NCBI RefSeq assembly: GCF_009739465.1
Contig: NZ_WHOM01000051.1
Location: forward strand, 124,001-188,000
Length of the DNA stretch: 64,000 bases
DNA from: Streptomyces apocyni
Lineage (GTDB): Bacteria; Actinomycetota; Actinomycetes; Streptomycetales; Streptomycetaceae
Reading direction: 5' to 3'
Of this stretch, positions 56,359 through 64,000 are shown in pieces; position 1 is the first letter of the stretch; each line of letters opens with the position of its first letter. The notes beneath the pieces were generated by a model that made no database searches, was not told the origin of the DNA, and saw only the letters and a list, made by a program, of their open reading frames with translations. The position numbers were made by a program, and so were the translations under genes.

Positions 56359-58322
56359 GGCCGGAGCACCGCCACGCCGTAGCGGCCGAGGGTCACCCGG
56401 TCGGTGACGGTCTCCCCCGTCAGCAGGTCGTGGTGGGTGCCGGGCACCTCGACGGTCACCGGCTCGCGGCCGTGGTTGAGCACGAACAGCGCCTCGCCCC
56501 GCCGTACGGCCTCCACCTGCTCCGGGAGGCCGTCGAGCACCGGCCGGACACCCGCGCCGAGCGCGATGCGGGCCAGCAGGTCGCGCAGCGCGTCCGGCTC
56601 CGGGAGCGTGGAGACGTACCAGGCCCGGCCCTTGCGCAGGACGGCGGGCAGCCCGTCGAGTTCACCGCCCTGGTACGGCACGGTCTCCTCGGCGGTGCCG
56701 TCGGCCTCCAGCTCCTCGGACCACAGGGACGCCCCGAAACCCTCGCACGAGACGGTCTCCCCCGCGTCCAGCGGCCACCACTCGTGCAGCGTGCGGATGC
56801 CGAACAGCTCGCGCAACCGGACGTCCATGCCGCCGGGGCGTACCCGGTCGTCCTCGTCGGCGACGCCGGTCTGGAAACCGCAGACGAGGGTGCCGCCCCG
56901 CTGGACGTAGCTGAGGAGGTTGTCGATCGCCGCGTCGGTGAGCGCGTACAGCTGCGGCACGACGACGAGGGGGTACGGCGTCAGGTCGTGCTCGGGGTGG
57001 GCGAAGTCGGTGATCAGGTGCGCCTGCCAGAGGGCTCGGTGCCAGGCGCGCAGGATGTCCGGGTAGTCCACCTCGGTGGACGGGCGGCCGTCCTGGGCAC
57101 CGGCCCACCAGGCGTGCCAGTCGTGCAGGACCGCGACGGAGGCGGGGAGGGTCCGACCGGTCACCTCGGCGCCGATCCGCTCCAGGTCCGCGCCGAGTTG
57201 TGTGACCTCCTGGTAGGTCCGGCCTTCCTCCCCGGCGTGGCTGACCATGCCAGAGTGGAACTTCTCCGCGCCCTGCCGGGACTGCCGCCACTGGAAGTAG
57301 CAGACGGCGTCGGCGCCCCGGGCCACGGACTGGAGGGACCAGAGCCGGTTGAGGCCCCGGGGCTTGGGATGGTTGACGCCCCGGGAGTTGACGGGTCCGG
57401 CCGCCTGCTCCATGAGCATCCACGGCCCACGCGCCTGGGAGCGGGTCATGTCCTGGACGAGGGCGCCGCTCTGCGCGCCCAGCGGGTCGCGCGGGTCGGG
57501 ATAGATGTCGACGGAGACGACGTCCTCCTCCGCCGCCCAGCGCCAGGCGTCCTGGCCGATCCACAGCGGCATGAAGTTGCTGGTGACCGGGGTGTGCGGG
57601 GTGTGGCGGCGGACGATGTCGCGCTCGGCGACGTAGCACTCCAGGAGCATGTCGGAGGTGAAGCGGCGGAAGTCCAGGACCTGGGTGGGATTGCGCAGGT
57701 AGTGGGGCAGGCGGGGCGGCAGGATGCCGTCCCAGGTGTCGTAGCCCTGGCTCCAGAAGGCGGTGCCCCAGGCCTCGTTGAGGGCGTCGAGTGAGCCGTA
57801 CCTCTCGCGCAGCCAGCGGCGGAAGGCGGCCGCGGCCTCGTCGCCGTAGTCGAAGGTGCAGTACTCGTTGTTGATGTGCCACATCGTCAGGGCCGGATGG
57901 CCGCCGTAGCGGGCGGCGAGGTCCTCGGTGATGGCCGCGGCGTAGCGCCGGTAGGTGGCGCTGGAGTGCGAGAAGTGCTGTCGGCCGCCCCACCACTCGG
58001 TGCGGCCGTCCTCGGTGACGGGCAGGGTGTCGGGGTGCAGTCGGCCCATCCAGGGCGGGGGTGAGGCGGTGGGGGTGGCGAGGACGACGCCGATGCCGTG
58101 CGCGTGTGTCAGGTCCATCAGCGTGTCCAGCCAGCCGAACTCCCGGGCGCCCGGCTCCGGTTCCAGCGTCGACCAGGAGAAGACGCCGAGGGTAACCGAG
58201 TTGACCCCGGCGGCCTTCATCAGCCGGATGTCGTCGTGCCAGGTCTCCTCAGGCCACTGCTCGGGGTTGTAGTCGCCGCCGAAGAGAAGGCGGCCGCGGG
58301 TGGCGTCGCTCAGGCCGGGCAT
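56355..58322 (-). CDS. GH42 beta-galactosidase
   Basis: 655-residue family 42 enzyme without a signal peptide. The TIM barrel begins 'LLFGGDYNPEQWPEETWHDDIRLM'. The acid/base Glu is in 'MWHINNEYCTFDY', and the nucleophile Glu in 'PWMLMEQAAGPVNSRG'. A glutamine-amidotransferase-like trimerisation domain and C-terminal beta domain follow. It would remove beta-galactose from side chains after defucosylation. The start ATG shares one base with the GH74 stop (TGATG), and its stop overlaps the GH95 start. Confidence 0.9.
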   Translation of the reverse strand: MPGLSDATRGRLLFGGDYNPEQWPEETWHDDIRLMKAAGVNSVTLGVFSWSTLEPEPGAREFGWLDTLMDLTHAHGIGVVLATPTASPPPWMGRLHPDTLPVTEDGRTEWWGGRQHFSHSSATYRRYAAAITEDLAARYGGHPALTMWHINNEYCTFDYGDEAAAAFRRWLRERYGSLDALNEAWGTAFWSQGYDTWDGILPPRLPHYLRNPTQVLDFRRFTSDMLLECYVAERDIVRRHTPHTPVTSNFMPLWIGQDAWRWAAEEDVVSVDIYPDPRDPLGAQSGALVQDMTRSQARGPWMLMEQAAGPVNSRGVNHPKPRGLNRLWSLQSVARGADAVCYFQWRQSRQGAEKFHSGMVSHAGEEGRTYQEVTQLGADLERIGAEVTGRTLPASVAVLHDWHAWWAGAQDGRPSTEVDYPDILRAWHRALWQAHLITDFAHPEHDLTPYPLVVVPQLYALTDAAIDNLLSYVQRGGTLVCGFQTGVADEDDRVRPGGMDVRLRELFGIRTLHEWWPLDAGETVSCEGFGASLWSEELEADGTAEETVPYQGGELDGLPAVLRKGRAWYVSTLPEPDALRDLLARIALGAGVRPVLDGLPEQVEAVRRGEALFVLNHGREPVTVEVPGTHHDLLTGETVTDRVTLGRYGVAVLRP

Positions 58323-60565
58323 CAGGCGGGCTCCCCGTACTGCACACCGCGTCCGTTGGTGGCGACGTAGACCCGGCCGTACACGCGCGGGTCGCCGGTG
58401 ATGGCGGCGCCGGTCCAACCCCACTGGTGCTGGTCGTCGTTGATCCGCGCCCAGGTCTTCGCCTCGTCGTCGGAGCGGTGGATGGCGTTGGGGCCCTCGA
58501 TGGCGCCGACCAGGTAGATCGCCGGGAAGGAGGCACCCGTGGCGGCCTTGCCGAAGCCCAGGGTGTGCGAGCCCCGGCAGCTGCCGACCTTGGTGAAGGT
58601 GGCGCCGGCGTCGGTGGAGCGGTACAGCCCGTTGTCCTTGGCGCTGAGCCACAGGTCACCGGAGCGCCCAGGGGCCGCGACCAGCTGGAAGTCCGCGTCG
58701 CCCGAGGGCAGGCCGGTGGCTTGCGCGGTGAACGTCAGGCCGCTGTCGGTGCTGGCGTGGAACGTGCCGGAGGTCGTGTCGTAGGCGTAGAAGGATCTCG
58801 GGTCCACCGGGTCCGCGACCAGGACGGCGCCCTTCGGGAGGGAGTTGACCTCGGACCAGGTGGCGCCGTTGTCGACTGAACGGTGCGCCCGGTACACGGT
58901 GCCGTCCCAGTGGGTGAAGGACCACAGCAGCACGCTGCCGTCGGCGTTGGTCGCGATCGGCCCCGGCGCGTCCTTGGCGATGGCGGGCTGTGCCGTGAAC
59001 GGCGCCCAGGTCCGCCCGCCGTCGTTCGAGTAGGCGCCGTTGCCGTGGTCGCCCCATCCGGCGCGGACGACGTACGAGGGCTTGGCCGCGGCCTGCGCGA
59101 GCCCGGTAGCGGACCCGAACACGGGGTTGGACGCCATTCCGCGCGACGGGGACGCGTTGAGCGACTCGTGGTACATGACTCCGATGTCCCCGTTGCCGCT
59201 GATCAGGTGGGCCTTCCCGGTCGGCGGCGAGATCAGCTGGCGGACGGACGTCTCCTCCAGGCCGCGGATCTGCGGAGCCCAGTGCTTGAGGTCGCGCGTG
59301 CCGTACAGGGTCGCGCCGGTGCCGTAGACGATGTGCCGGGAGTCGTACGGGTCGAGGCCGACGGCTTGGACCCACCAGCCGAACTTGGGCGCGTCGTTGC
59401 CCCACTTGAGATAGGGGGTCTCGGACACGTCGAGTACGGCGTCGTCCTTGAGGGATGTCCAGGTGCGGCCGCCGTTGGTGGAACGGAAGACGGTGTCGAT
59501 CTCGGCCCAGCGGTTGTTGGTGGACACGACGAGCGTCCCTGGACGGCGGGCGTCGACAGCGACACCGCCGTAGCCGAACGCGTCGGTGGACTCGCCATCG
59601 GTCGCGGTTCCGCCCGGCTTCACCGGGGTGACGTCGGTCCACTTGCCGTTGACCGTACGCAACGTGTGCACGCTGCCGTCCGACTGCCCGTTGGGACCGG
59701 GGGCGTTGGAGTACGTCACGTACAGCGCGCGGGTGAAGCGGTCGTAGGCGGCGCGGACCGGCACCTTCGCGGAGGTACCGGAGGGCTGCCCGGGGACAGG
59801 CTCCCAGGTCTTCCCGTCGGAAGAAGTGCGGTACAGATTGGGGCTGTCGGCGGTGCCGTCGGAGTCGCCCCAGCCGGCGTAGACGGTACGGCCCGCGGCG
59901 ACGAGGAGGGTGATGCCCTGGCCGGTCGCGCTCGGGGCGGCGGGGAAGCTCACCGCGTTCCAGGTGGCGCCCCGGTCGGTCGACTTGAGGAGCCCGTCGT
60001 GCCGGGTGCCGAGCCACAGGGTGTCGCGGTTCCGCGGGTCGACCAGGAGCCGTTCACCGCATCCCCGCCCGTCCTCATTGGCGCCCAGCTTCACGGTGAG
60101 GTCGGTGCGCTTCCAGGTGGCACCCCGGTCCTCGGACCGCAGTACGGCCCCGTTGCCGGCCCAGGGCTGCGTGTACGTGCCGAGGGCCAGGTACAGCCGG
60201 TTCGGGTGGGCCGGGTCGACGGCCATGGCCTCGACGCCGAGCAGGTTCCAGTCGTCCCAGCCGAGATGGTCGGTCAGCGGGATCCAGCGCTCGGTACGGT
60301 CGTCCCACCGGTAGGCGCCCCCGATGTCGGTCCTGGCGTAGGCAAGCCCGCGCACCGACGGGTGGAACAGCACCCCCGTGATGAACCCGGTGCCCCCCAT
60401 GACGGCGTTGCGCCACCGGTAGCCGCACTTGGCGGCGGCCGCGGGAGCGACTGCCTCGCGAGCGGCCGCCCGCGCCTGCCCCGCGAGCGTCGGCAGGGAG
60501 ACGACCGCAGCGGCGGCAGCCGAACCGGCGAGGACGGAACGCCGACGGAGGTTGGACGTGCTCAT
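58322..60565 (-). CDS. Secreted GH74 xyloglucanase
   Basis: 747-residue twin seven-bladed propeller enzyme. The N-terminus is a Tat-type signal (LRRRSVLAGSAAAAAVVSL, cleavage near GQARA). Sialidase-like Asp-box repeats recur (RSEDRGATWKR, KSTDRGATWNA, RSTNGGRTWTS, YSNDGGRTWAP, RSVDNGATWSE, RSTDAGATFTK). Early Asp in 'YARTDIGGAYRWDD' and Asp in 'KWGNDAPKFGWWVQ' are the expected GH74 catalytic acids. There is no CBM. It would cut the xyloglucan backbone outside the cell. It is the first gene of the operon, with operators and a promoter upstream. Start ATG 60565; longer frames run into the operator region. Confidence 0.9.
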   Translation of the reverse strand: MSTSNLRRRSVLAGSAAAAAVVSLPTLAGQARAAAREAVAPAAAAKCGYRWRNAVMGGTGFITGVLFHPSVRGLAYARTDIGGAYRWDDRTERWIPLTDHLGWDDWNLLGVEAMAVDPAHPNRLYLALGTYTQPWAGNGAVLRSEDRGATWKRTDLTVKLGANEDGRGCGERLLVDPRNRDTLWLGTRHDGLLKSTDRGATWNAVSFPAAPSATGQGITLLVAAGRTVYAGWGDSDGTADSPNLYRTSSDGKTWEPVPGQPSGTSAKVPVRAAYDRFTRALYVTYSNAPGPNGQSDGSVHTLRTVNGKWTDVTPVKPGGTATDGESTDAFGYGGVAVDARRPGTLVVSTNNRWAEIDTVFRSTNGGRTWTSLKDDAVLDVSETPYLKWGNDAPKFGWWVQAVGLDPYDSRHIVYGTGATLYGTRDLKHWAPQIRGLEETSVRQLISPPTGKAHLISGNGDIGVMYHESLNASPSRGMASNPVFGSATGLAQAAAKPSYVVRAGWGDHGNGAYSNDGGRTWAPFTAQPAIAKDAPGPIATNADGSVLLWSFTHWDGTVYRAHRSVDNGATWSEVNSLPKGAVLVADPVDPRSFYAYDTTSGTFHASTDSGLTFTAQATGLPSGDADFQLVAAPGRSGDLWLSAKDNGLYRSTDAGATFTKVGSCRGSHTLGFGKAATGASFPAIYLVGAIEGPNAIHRSDDEAKTWARINDDQHQWGWTGAAITGDPRVYGRVYVATNGRGVQYGEPA

Positions 60566-60693
60566 GACACACCTCGTTCTGTGTTGTGGCGCACGCTGAC
60601 CCCCGGCGGTAGGCCGTCGGCTGCGGTGTCGCGATCGGGACTGGCCAAGCTGAGCCGAAAGCGGACATCCCCGCACTGCGAAGCGAGGGGGTG

Positions 60694-60707
60694 TCGAAGC
60701 GCTTCGA
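60694..60707. promoter_or_regulatory. LacI-family operator O1
   Basis: TCGAAGCGCTTCGA, a perfect 14-nt palindrome with the central CG typical of LacI/GalR-family sites. It begins 11 nt after the candidate -10 of the GH74 promoter, a repression position. Confidence 0.8.
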
Positions 60708-60717
60708 TGTTGCTGTG

Positions 60718-60746
60718 AGGTTAAGTGAACGCCCAGGGGCGCACAA
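60718..60746 (-). promoter_or_regulatory. Candidate promoter of the xyloglucan operon
   Basis: On the minus strand, TTGTGC (60746-60741), a 17-nt spacer and TAACCT (60723-60718). Operator O1 lies just downstream and O2 upstream. Confidence 0.5.
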
Positions 60747-60786
60747 GAGTCGCTCCCGAGATTCCTCCGAGGAACTGACGATTCCG

Positions 60787-60798
60787 CGAAGCGCTTCG
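60787..60798. promoter_or_regulatory. LacI-family operator O2
   Basis: CGAAGCGCTTCG, the same palindrome core as O1. The centres are 92 bp apart, suitable for DNA looping. Confidence 0.75.
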
Positions 60799-61095
60799 AC
60801 AACATTCACTCGGGATTCGTTCTCGCCACCCGCAACACCGATCGCGTACGCCGGGTCGGCAAGGCCTCTGCGCGGCAGTGGCTACGCCCCGTGCGGCGCA
60901 GGTGGCGAGACCGCTATCGAGGTCTGCCTGCGTGCCGCGTCGGAGGGAGGAGGGCCATTCGGCCCCGAGCTCTGCCTCACAGGCCCTTCAATGTGCCCGC
61001 ACCTCAGCGCACCCTCAGAAGTGGAACCACTCGCACACCGGGCGGATGACGCGCTCAGCGCACCTGCCGGCGCTCGAAGAAGGGCGGTGGAGACA

Positions 61096-61602
61096 GTGCG
61101 TACGAACGTACTGGTCACCTACGGAACCAAGAACGGTTCTACCGCCGAGATCGCCGACTTCATCGCCTCCGTCCTGCGGGACGAGGGGCTGGAGGCGGAG
61201 GTCCGGCCACCGTCGGAGGTGACGGACGTCGCGTCCTACGGCGCGGTCGTGATCGGCGGCGCTCTGTATATGGGCCGCTGGCACCGGGACGCCCGGCGCT
61301 TCGCCCGGCAGCACCGGCGGGCGCTGCGGGAACGGCCGGTCTGGCTCTTCAGCAGCGGCCCGCTCGACCCCTCGGCCTCGGAGCGGGGAATTCCGCCCGT
61401 CCCGGGCGCCCGGCGAGCGCAGCGCCGTACCGACGCACGTGACCACGTCACCTTCGGTGGACGGCTCCAGACCGGCGCCAAGGGCCGCATGGCCAAAGCG
61501 ATCCTCGACGAGGACCGTGGCGGTGATTTCCGTGACCTGCCCCGCATCGCGGAGTGGGCCGCTGGTGTGGCCTCCAAGATCAAGGCCCCGGAACGGACAT
61601 GA
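61096..61602 (+). CDS. Flavodoxin-domain protein (HemG-like)
   Basis: 168-residue flavodoxin-fold protein. The FMN phosphate loop 'VTYGTKNGSTAEIADFIA' is at the N-terminus, with 'YGAVVIGGALYMGRWHRDARRFARQH' and 'WLFSSGPLD' as the second and third flavin loops. It resembles HemG-type protoporphyrinogen oxidase/menaquinone-dependent flavodoxins that occur in actinobacterial hypoxia/dormancy gene sets. Start GTG 61096 has GGTGGAG about 3-5 nt upstream. An upstream frame to 60691 is unlikely. Confidence 0.83.
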   Translation: MRTNVLVTYGTKNGSTAEIADFIASVLRDEGLEAEVRPPSEVTDVASYGAVVIGGALYMGRWHRDARRFARQHRRALRERPVWLFSSGPLDPSASERGIPPVPGARRAQRRTDARDHVTFGGRLQTGAKGRMAKAILDEDRGGDFRDLPRIAEWAAGVASKIKAPERT

Positions 61603-62054
61603 ACCATGCCTGCGGCGGTCGGGACACGCCCGTGGCGCGAGCACACCTTGCACCGGCGCGTGGACGTTCCCGAAGCGGGGTTGCTCCTGCTCCTCGGCGG
61701 CCCGGTCCTCGCAGCGCACCGGCGGTCGCACGACTGTCGGCCGGTACGCCTACGACCCCGACCGTGCAGGTGGCTGGGCCCGGAGGGGAAGGGTCGTGAC
61801 CGCCCCGCTGAACGGCCGCGCCATCTGGGCCGACGCACTGAGGCCTGTTGGGCGGCGCACTGACAGCGGGCGCCGGTGCACTCGCCGCGACAGCCGTACA
61901 CGTCGCCTGTGGTCAACGCCGCACGGCGGGCTGGGCTAACGAATGGGACCAGGTGAAGCCGGAACGGAGGCGCCACCCTTACCCGAACTGCGTTTCGAGA
62001 GAACCGAACGCCGCGCCAGTGCAGGCCGGCGAGCCTGAACCTAGGAGGCTTGCG
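61603..62054. other. 452-nt region without a recognisable gene
   Basis: Only short frames (for example 61606-61863, starting MPAAVGTRPW) without a ribosome binding site or recognisable family. Because an adjacent gene downstream is clearly decayed, this may be the remnant of another gene, but I see no diagnostic motif. Confidence 0.4.
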
Positions 62055-62702
62055 ATGACCGCGTCACCCCACACCGTGAGCGACGTCATGACCCACACCG
62101 TTGTGGCGGTGGGCAGCCGGGCGTCGTACAAGGAGATCGTCGAGCTGATGAACCAGTGGAAGGTCAGCGCCCTGCCCGTGCTGGCGGGCGAAGGCCGTGT
62201 CATCGGAGTGGTCTCGGAAGCCGACCTGTTGCCCAAGGAGGAGTACCGCGTCGACGAGGAGGTTCTGCGCGACCGACCGCTCGCCGACACCGCGAAGGCA
62301 AGCGCGGTGTACGCGGAGGACCTCATGTCGAGCCCCGCCGTCACCGTCCACGCGGACGCCACGATCGCCGAATCCGCCCGGATCATGGCAAGGCGGCACG
62401 TCAAGCGCCTGCCCGTCGTGGACAGCCTGGGCCGCCCGGAGGGTGTCGTCAGCAGGAGCGACCTGCTGAAAGTCTTTCTGCGGTCCGACGAGGACATGGC
62501 GGCCGAGATCCGGAACACCGTTCTGCCGGACCTGCCGGACACGGCCCAGGTGGACCTGGTGGTCGAGGACGGTGTCGTGACCGTGGGTGGTGAGCTGCGG
62601 GACCGGGCGCTGGTGCCGCTGCTGGCCAGGGCGATCAGGGCCGTGGAAGGAGTCGTGGACATCCGGGTCGACCTGCACAGTCCGGAGGTGATCGCGCGCT
62701 GA
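62055..62702 (+). CDS. CBS-pair protein with C-terminal BON domain
   Basis: 215 residues. Two CBS motifs (about 5-60 'VSDVMTHTVVAVGSRASYKEIVELMNQWKVSALPVL' and about 88-140 'AEDLMSSPAVTVHADATIAESARIMARRHVKRLPVV') bind adenine nucleotides. A BON domain (about 150-212, 'DTAQVDLVVEDGVVTVGGELRDRALVPLLARAIRAVEGVVDI') probably binds membrane lipid or another ligand. Such proteins belong to stress/dormancy regulons in actinobacteria. Start ATG 62055 has AGGAGG at 6 nt. Confidence 0.9.
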   Translation: MTASPHTVSDVMTHTVVAVGSRASYKEIVELMNQWKVSALPVLAGEGRVIGVVSEADLLPKEEYRVDEEVLRDRPLADTAKASAVYAEDLMSSPAVTVHADATIAESARIMARRHVKRLPVVDSLGRPEGVVSRSDLLKVFLRSDEDMAAEIRNTVLPDLPDTAQVDLVVEDGVVTVGGELRDRALVPLLARAIRAVEGVVDIRVDLHSPEVIAR

Positions 62703-62719
62703 CGGCGCGCTCGTCACCG

Positions 62720-63478
62720 GGCGCGTGGGTGGCGCCCGCAGGCTGGTCGGGCGGGCGAGGAGCCCGCCTCGTGGTTCCCTTCGCCACCGGCTCGGCACCC
62801 ACCGCCACCCCGGTGAGACCATCCGTGAGGAGATTGATCCAGCGAATCTGCCCCGCACGCAGCGGCAGTGACGGGCCGAACAGCGGACCCAGGAGCATGA
62901 CCGGGATCTCGGCGGCGCCGTCGGCCAGCTCGTACAACAGGAAGCGCCGGATGTGTCGTAGACCCTCCGCCCTTTCTCGACGGCGCTGACGACGTTCGAC
63001 AGCTCGTCACCTGTCAGCCCGAGGTCGGCGGCCTGTCGTGCCACTTCCGTGCCCCTCCACCCCATGGCGACTGGCGACGCCGATGTCCGCCTGGCGCAGG
63101 GCCGGTCCGTCGTTGACGCCGTCGCCCGTCACATGGCGGTCACATGGCCCCGGGCCCGCCACGCCTGCACGATGTCGAGCTTCTGCTTCGGGTCCGTCTG
63201 GGCGAAGACCCGTACGTCGGTCACGTCCGGCACTTCCCCGGCGGCTAGTGCCCGCCCGGTGACCACCTCGCCGGGGTCGGCCTCGGTGAGCAGGCCGACG
63301 CGCCCGGCTATGGCGCTCGCGGTCGCCGGGTGATCACCTGTGATCAGTACGGGAGTGATGCCCGCGGCCCTGCGGTCGGCCAGAGTGCCGACCGCGCCCG
63401 CTTTCGGCGGGCCGACGACCGCGGCCAGGCCGACGAGGCGAAGGCCCGCTTCCACTTCCGCGTCCGCGAGTCGGTGCG
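62720..63478 (-). pseudogene. Decayed P-type cation ATPase, C-terminal half
   Basis: Minus-strand fragments read in order: 'LADAEVEAGLRLVGLAAV', 'VLITGDHPATASAIAG', 'RVFAQTDPKQKLDIVQAWR', then in a second frame 'TGDGVNDGPALRQADIGVA', in a third 'GTEVARQAADLGLTGDELSN', and in a fourth 'PVMLLGPLFGP...QIRWINLLTDGLTGVAVGAEP'. These are the end of the N domain, the P domain (TGDGVNDGPAL) and M5-M6 of a Ca2+/Mg2+-type P-ATPase. The frame changes at about 63131 (2-nt insertion), 63065-63077 (7-nt duplication) and 62951-62958 (indel). The last membrane helices are missing. Not functional. Confidence 0.85.
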
Positions 63479-63479
63479 T

Positions 63480-63900
63480 CATGAGGCCGTCCTGCGTACC
63501 GGCACCATCGTGGTCCGAGGCCGGGGAACCGCACGCGTGACGGCCACGCCAGCGGACAGCGCCCTCGGCCGTATAGCACAGATGCTGGACACTCGGCCGA
63601 AGCCCATGCCCCCGCAGCACCGCCTAGCCGCGCTCGGCCGTGTGCTCGCCGTGGTGGCGCTCGCCCTCTGCCTGGTGCTCGGTCGTGCTCGGCCTTCTCC
63701 GAGGACCCCGGCCACGATGGCCGTGACGGCGATCCGCCGCGCGGTCGCGGCAGTCCCCGAATCGCTCCCGGCGGCCGCCACCTCGGCACTCGCTCTCGGC
63801 GCCCGCCGCATGGCTGCCCGGCACGCCCTCGTCCGGCGCCTGTCCGCCGTCGAGACGACCGCTCGCCGCGCGGTCACCGCGTGGGGACCGTGTGCGGCGA
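63480..63900 (+). pseudogene. Decayed P-type cation ATPase, N-terminal fragment in opposite orientation
   Basis: Plus-strand frame with 'VLRTGTIVVRGRGTARVTATPADSALGRIAQML', 'RLAALGRVLAVVALALC' (M3), 'AVAAVPESLPAAATSALALGARRMAARHALVRRLSAVET' (M4 with PESLP). This is the A-domain end through M4 of the same type of ATPase. The phosphorylation motif DKTGT expected next is absent: the frame decays into unrelated residues after 'SAVET'. It is head-to-head with the C-terminal half, so an inversion as well as point decay has occurred. Confidence 0.8.
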
Positions 63901-64000
63901 GGAGGCAAGCGGCCTGATCGTCGGCTAGCCCTTGCAGGCGTTCGTTCGGTCTGTCGGTAGCCGCGTCAGTCGGAGCGGATCGCATGTGGCTTCTCCGTCC
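63901..64000. other. Right edge, no supported feature
   Basis: About 100 nt beyond the ATPase remnant. Open frames exist, but nothing distinguishes them from non-coding sequence. Confidence 0.4.

Larger units (their letters stand above)
60566..61095. other. 530-nt intergenic region between GH74 and flavodoxin genes
   Basis: Contains the GH74 promoter and two LacI-type palindromes (annotated separately). From about 60810 to 61095 I see no supported gene or clear signal on either strand, although open frames run through it in several phases. Confidence 0.6.

Noticed and set aside
63330..63917. Intact small membrane protein on the plus strand
   Set aside because: The frame is an ATPase remnant joined to antisense of the other half; its first 50 codons are the complement of the minus-strand fragment.

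Overview
The window is high-GC actinobacterial DNA and almost certainly comes from a Streptomyces-type chromosome. Supporting signs are GTG/TTG starts with AGGAGG-type ribosome binding sites, an NsdA-like developmental regulator, a DUF397 protein, DUF574 methyltransferases, mycothiol-dependent formaldehyde detoxification, and U-tract-free GC-rich hairpin terminators. I see no rRNA, tRNA, CRISPR array, intact insertion sequence or prophage.

Layout. (1) 0-4.3 kb: an O-methyltransferase-like protein, a fused glycine/sarcosine plus sarcosine/dimethylglycine N-methyltransferase (de novo glycine betaine synthesis) and a SpoU/TrmH RNA methylase. (2) 4.3-12.8 kb: an MFS exporter, a flavodoxin-fold quinone reductase, an unusual radical-SAM protein (CX8CX2C), a GntR/FCD regulator and an Xaa-Pro aminopeptidase that share a candidate operator, then a secreted M9 collagenase. 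(3) 12.8-22.5 kb: PAS-SpoIIE phosphatase, NsdA-like regulator, APH-like kinase, secreted amidase, TPR protein, CGNR regulator, leucine-rich-repeat protein and an orphan DUF397 protein. (4) 22.6-44.5 kb: an acyl-CoA/steroid-side-chain-like catabolic region. It has two Ltp-type thiolase-fold proteins without thiolase catalytic residues, a tandem DUF35 protein, a crotonase, three acyl-CoA ligases, PaaK, a nitronate-monooxygenase-type flavoprotein, two alpha/beta hydrolases and a phytoene-desaturase-like oxidoreductase. A KstR-type box and a second shared palindrome sit at its promoters. Interspersed are an endolysin-like amidase, Nudix hydrolase, DUF574 methyltransferase, KhtTU K+ efflux pair, ComB-like phosphatase and the mscR-MBL pair. 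(5) 44.6-52.1 kb: a Ser/Thr kinase fused to eight TPRs overlapping an MpaB-like oxygenase, a small acetyltransferase, and a translationally coupled operon HTH-PPOX regulator / beta-phosphoglucomutase / GH65 phosphorylase. (6) 52.3-60.8 kb: an expansin and a four-gene xyloglucan utilisation operon (GH74, GH42, GH95, GH12) with two LacI-type palindromic operators. (7) 61-64 kb: flavodoxin and CBS-BON genes of the kind found in dormancy/hypoxia clusters, followed by a P-type ATPase that has decayed and been split into two head-to-head fragments.

How it fits together. Regions 1 and 2 look like stress/osmolyte and peptide metabolism. Region 4 activates acids to CoA esters and shortens them, probably by retro-aldol cleavage as in actinobacterial steroid catabolism, although a complete ring-degradation set is absent here. 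Regions 5 and 6 convert plant or storage glycans to sugars and sugar phosphates. A striking window-wide feature is that short tandem duplications (7-20 nt period) recur exactly at stop codons and coupled stop/start junctions.
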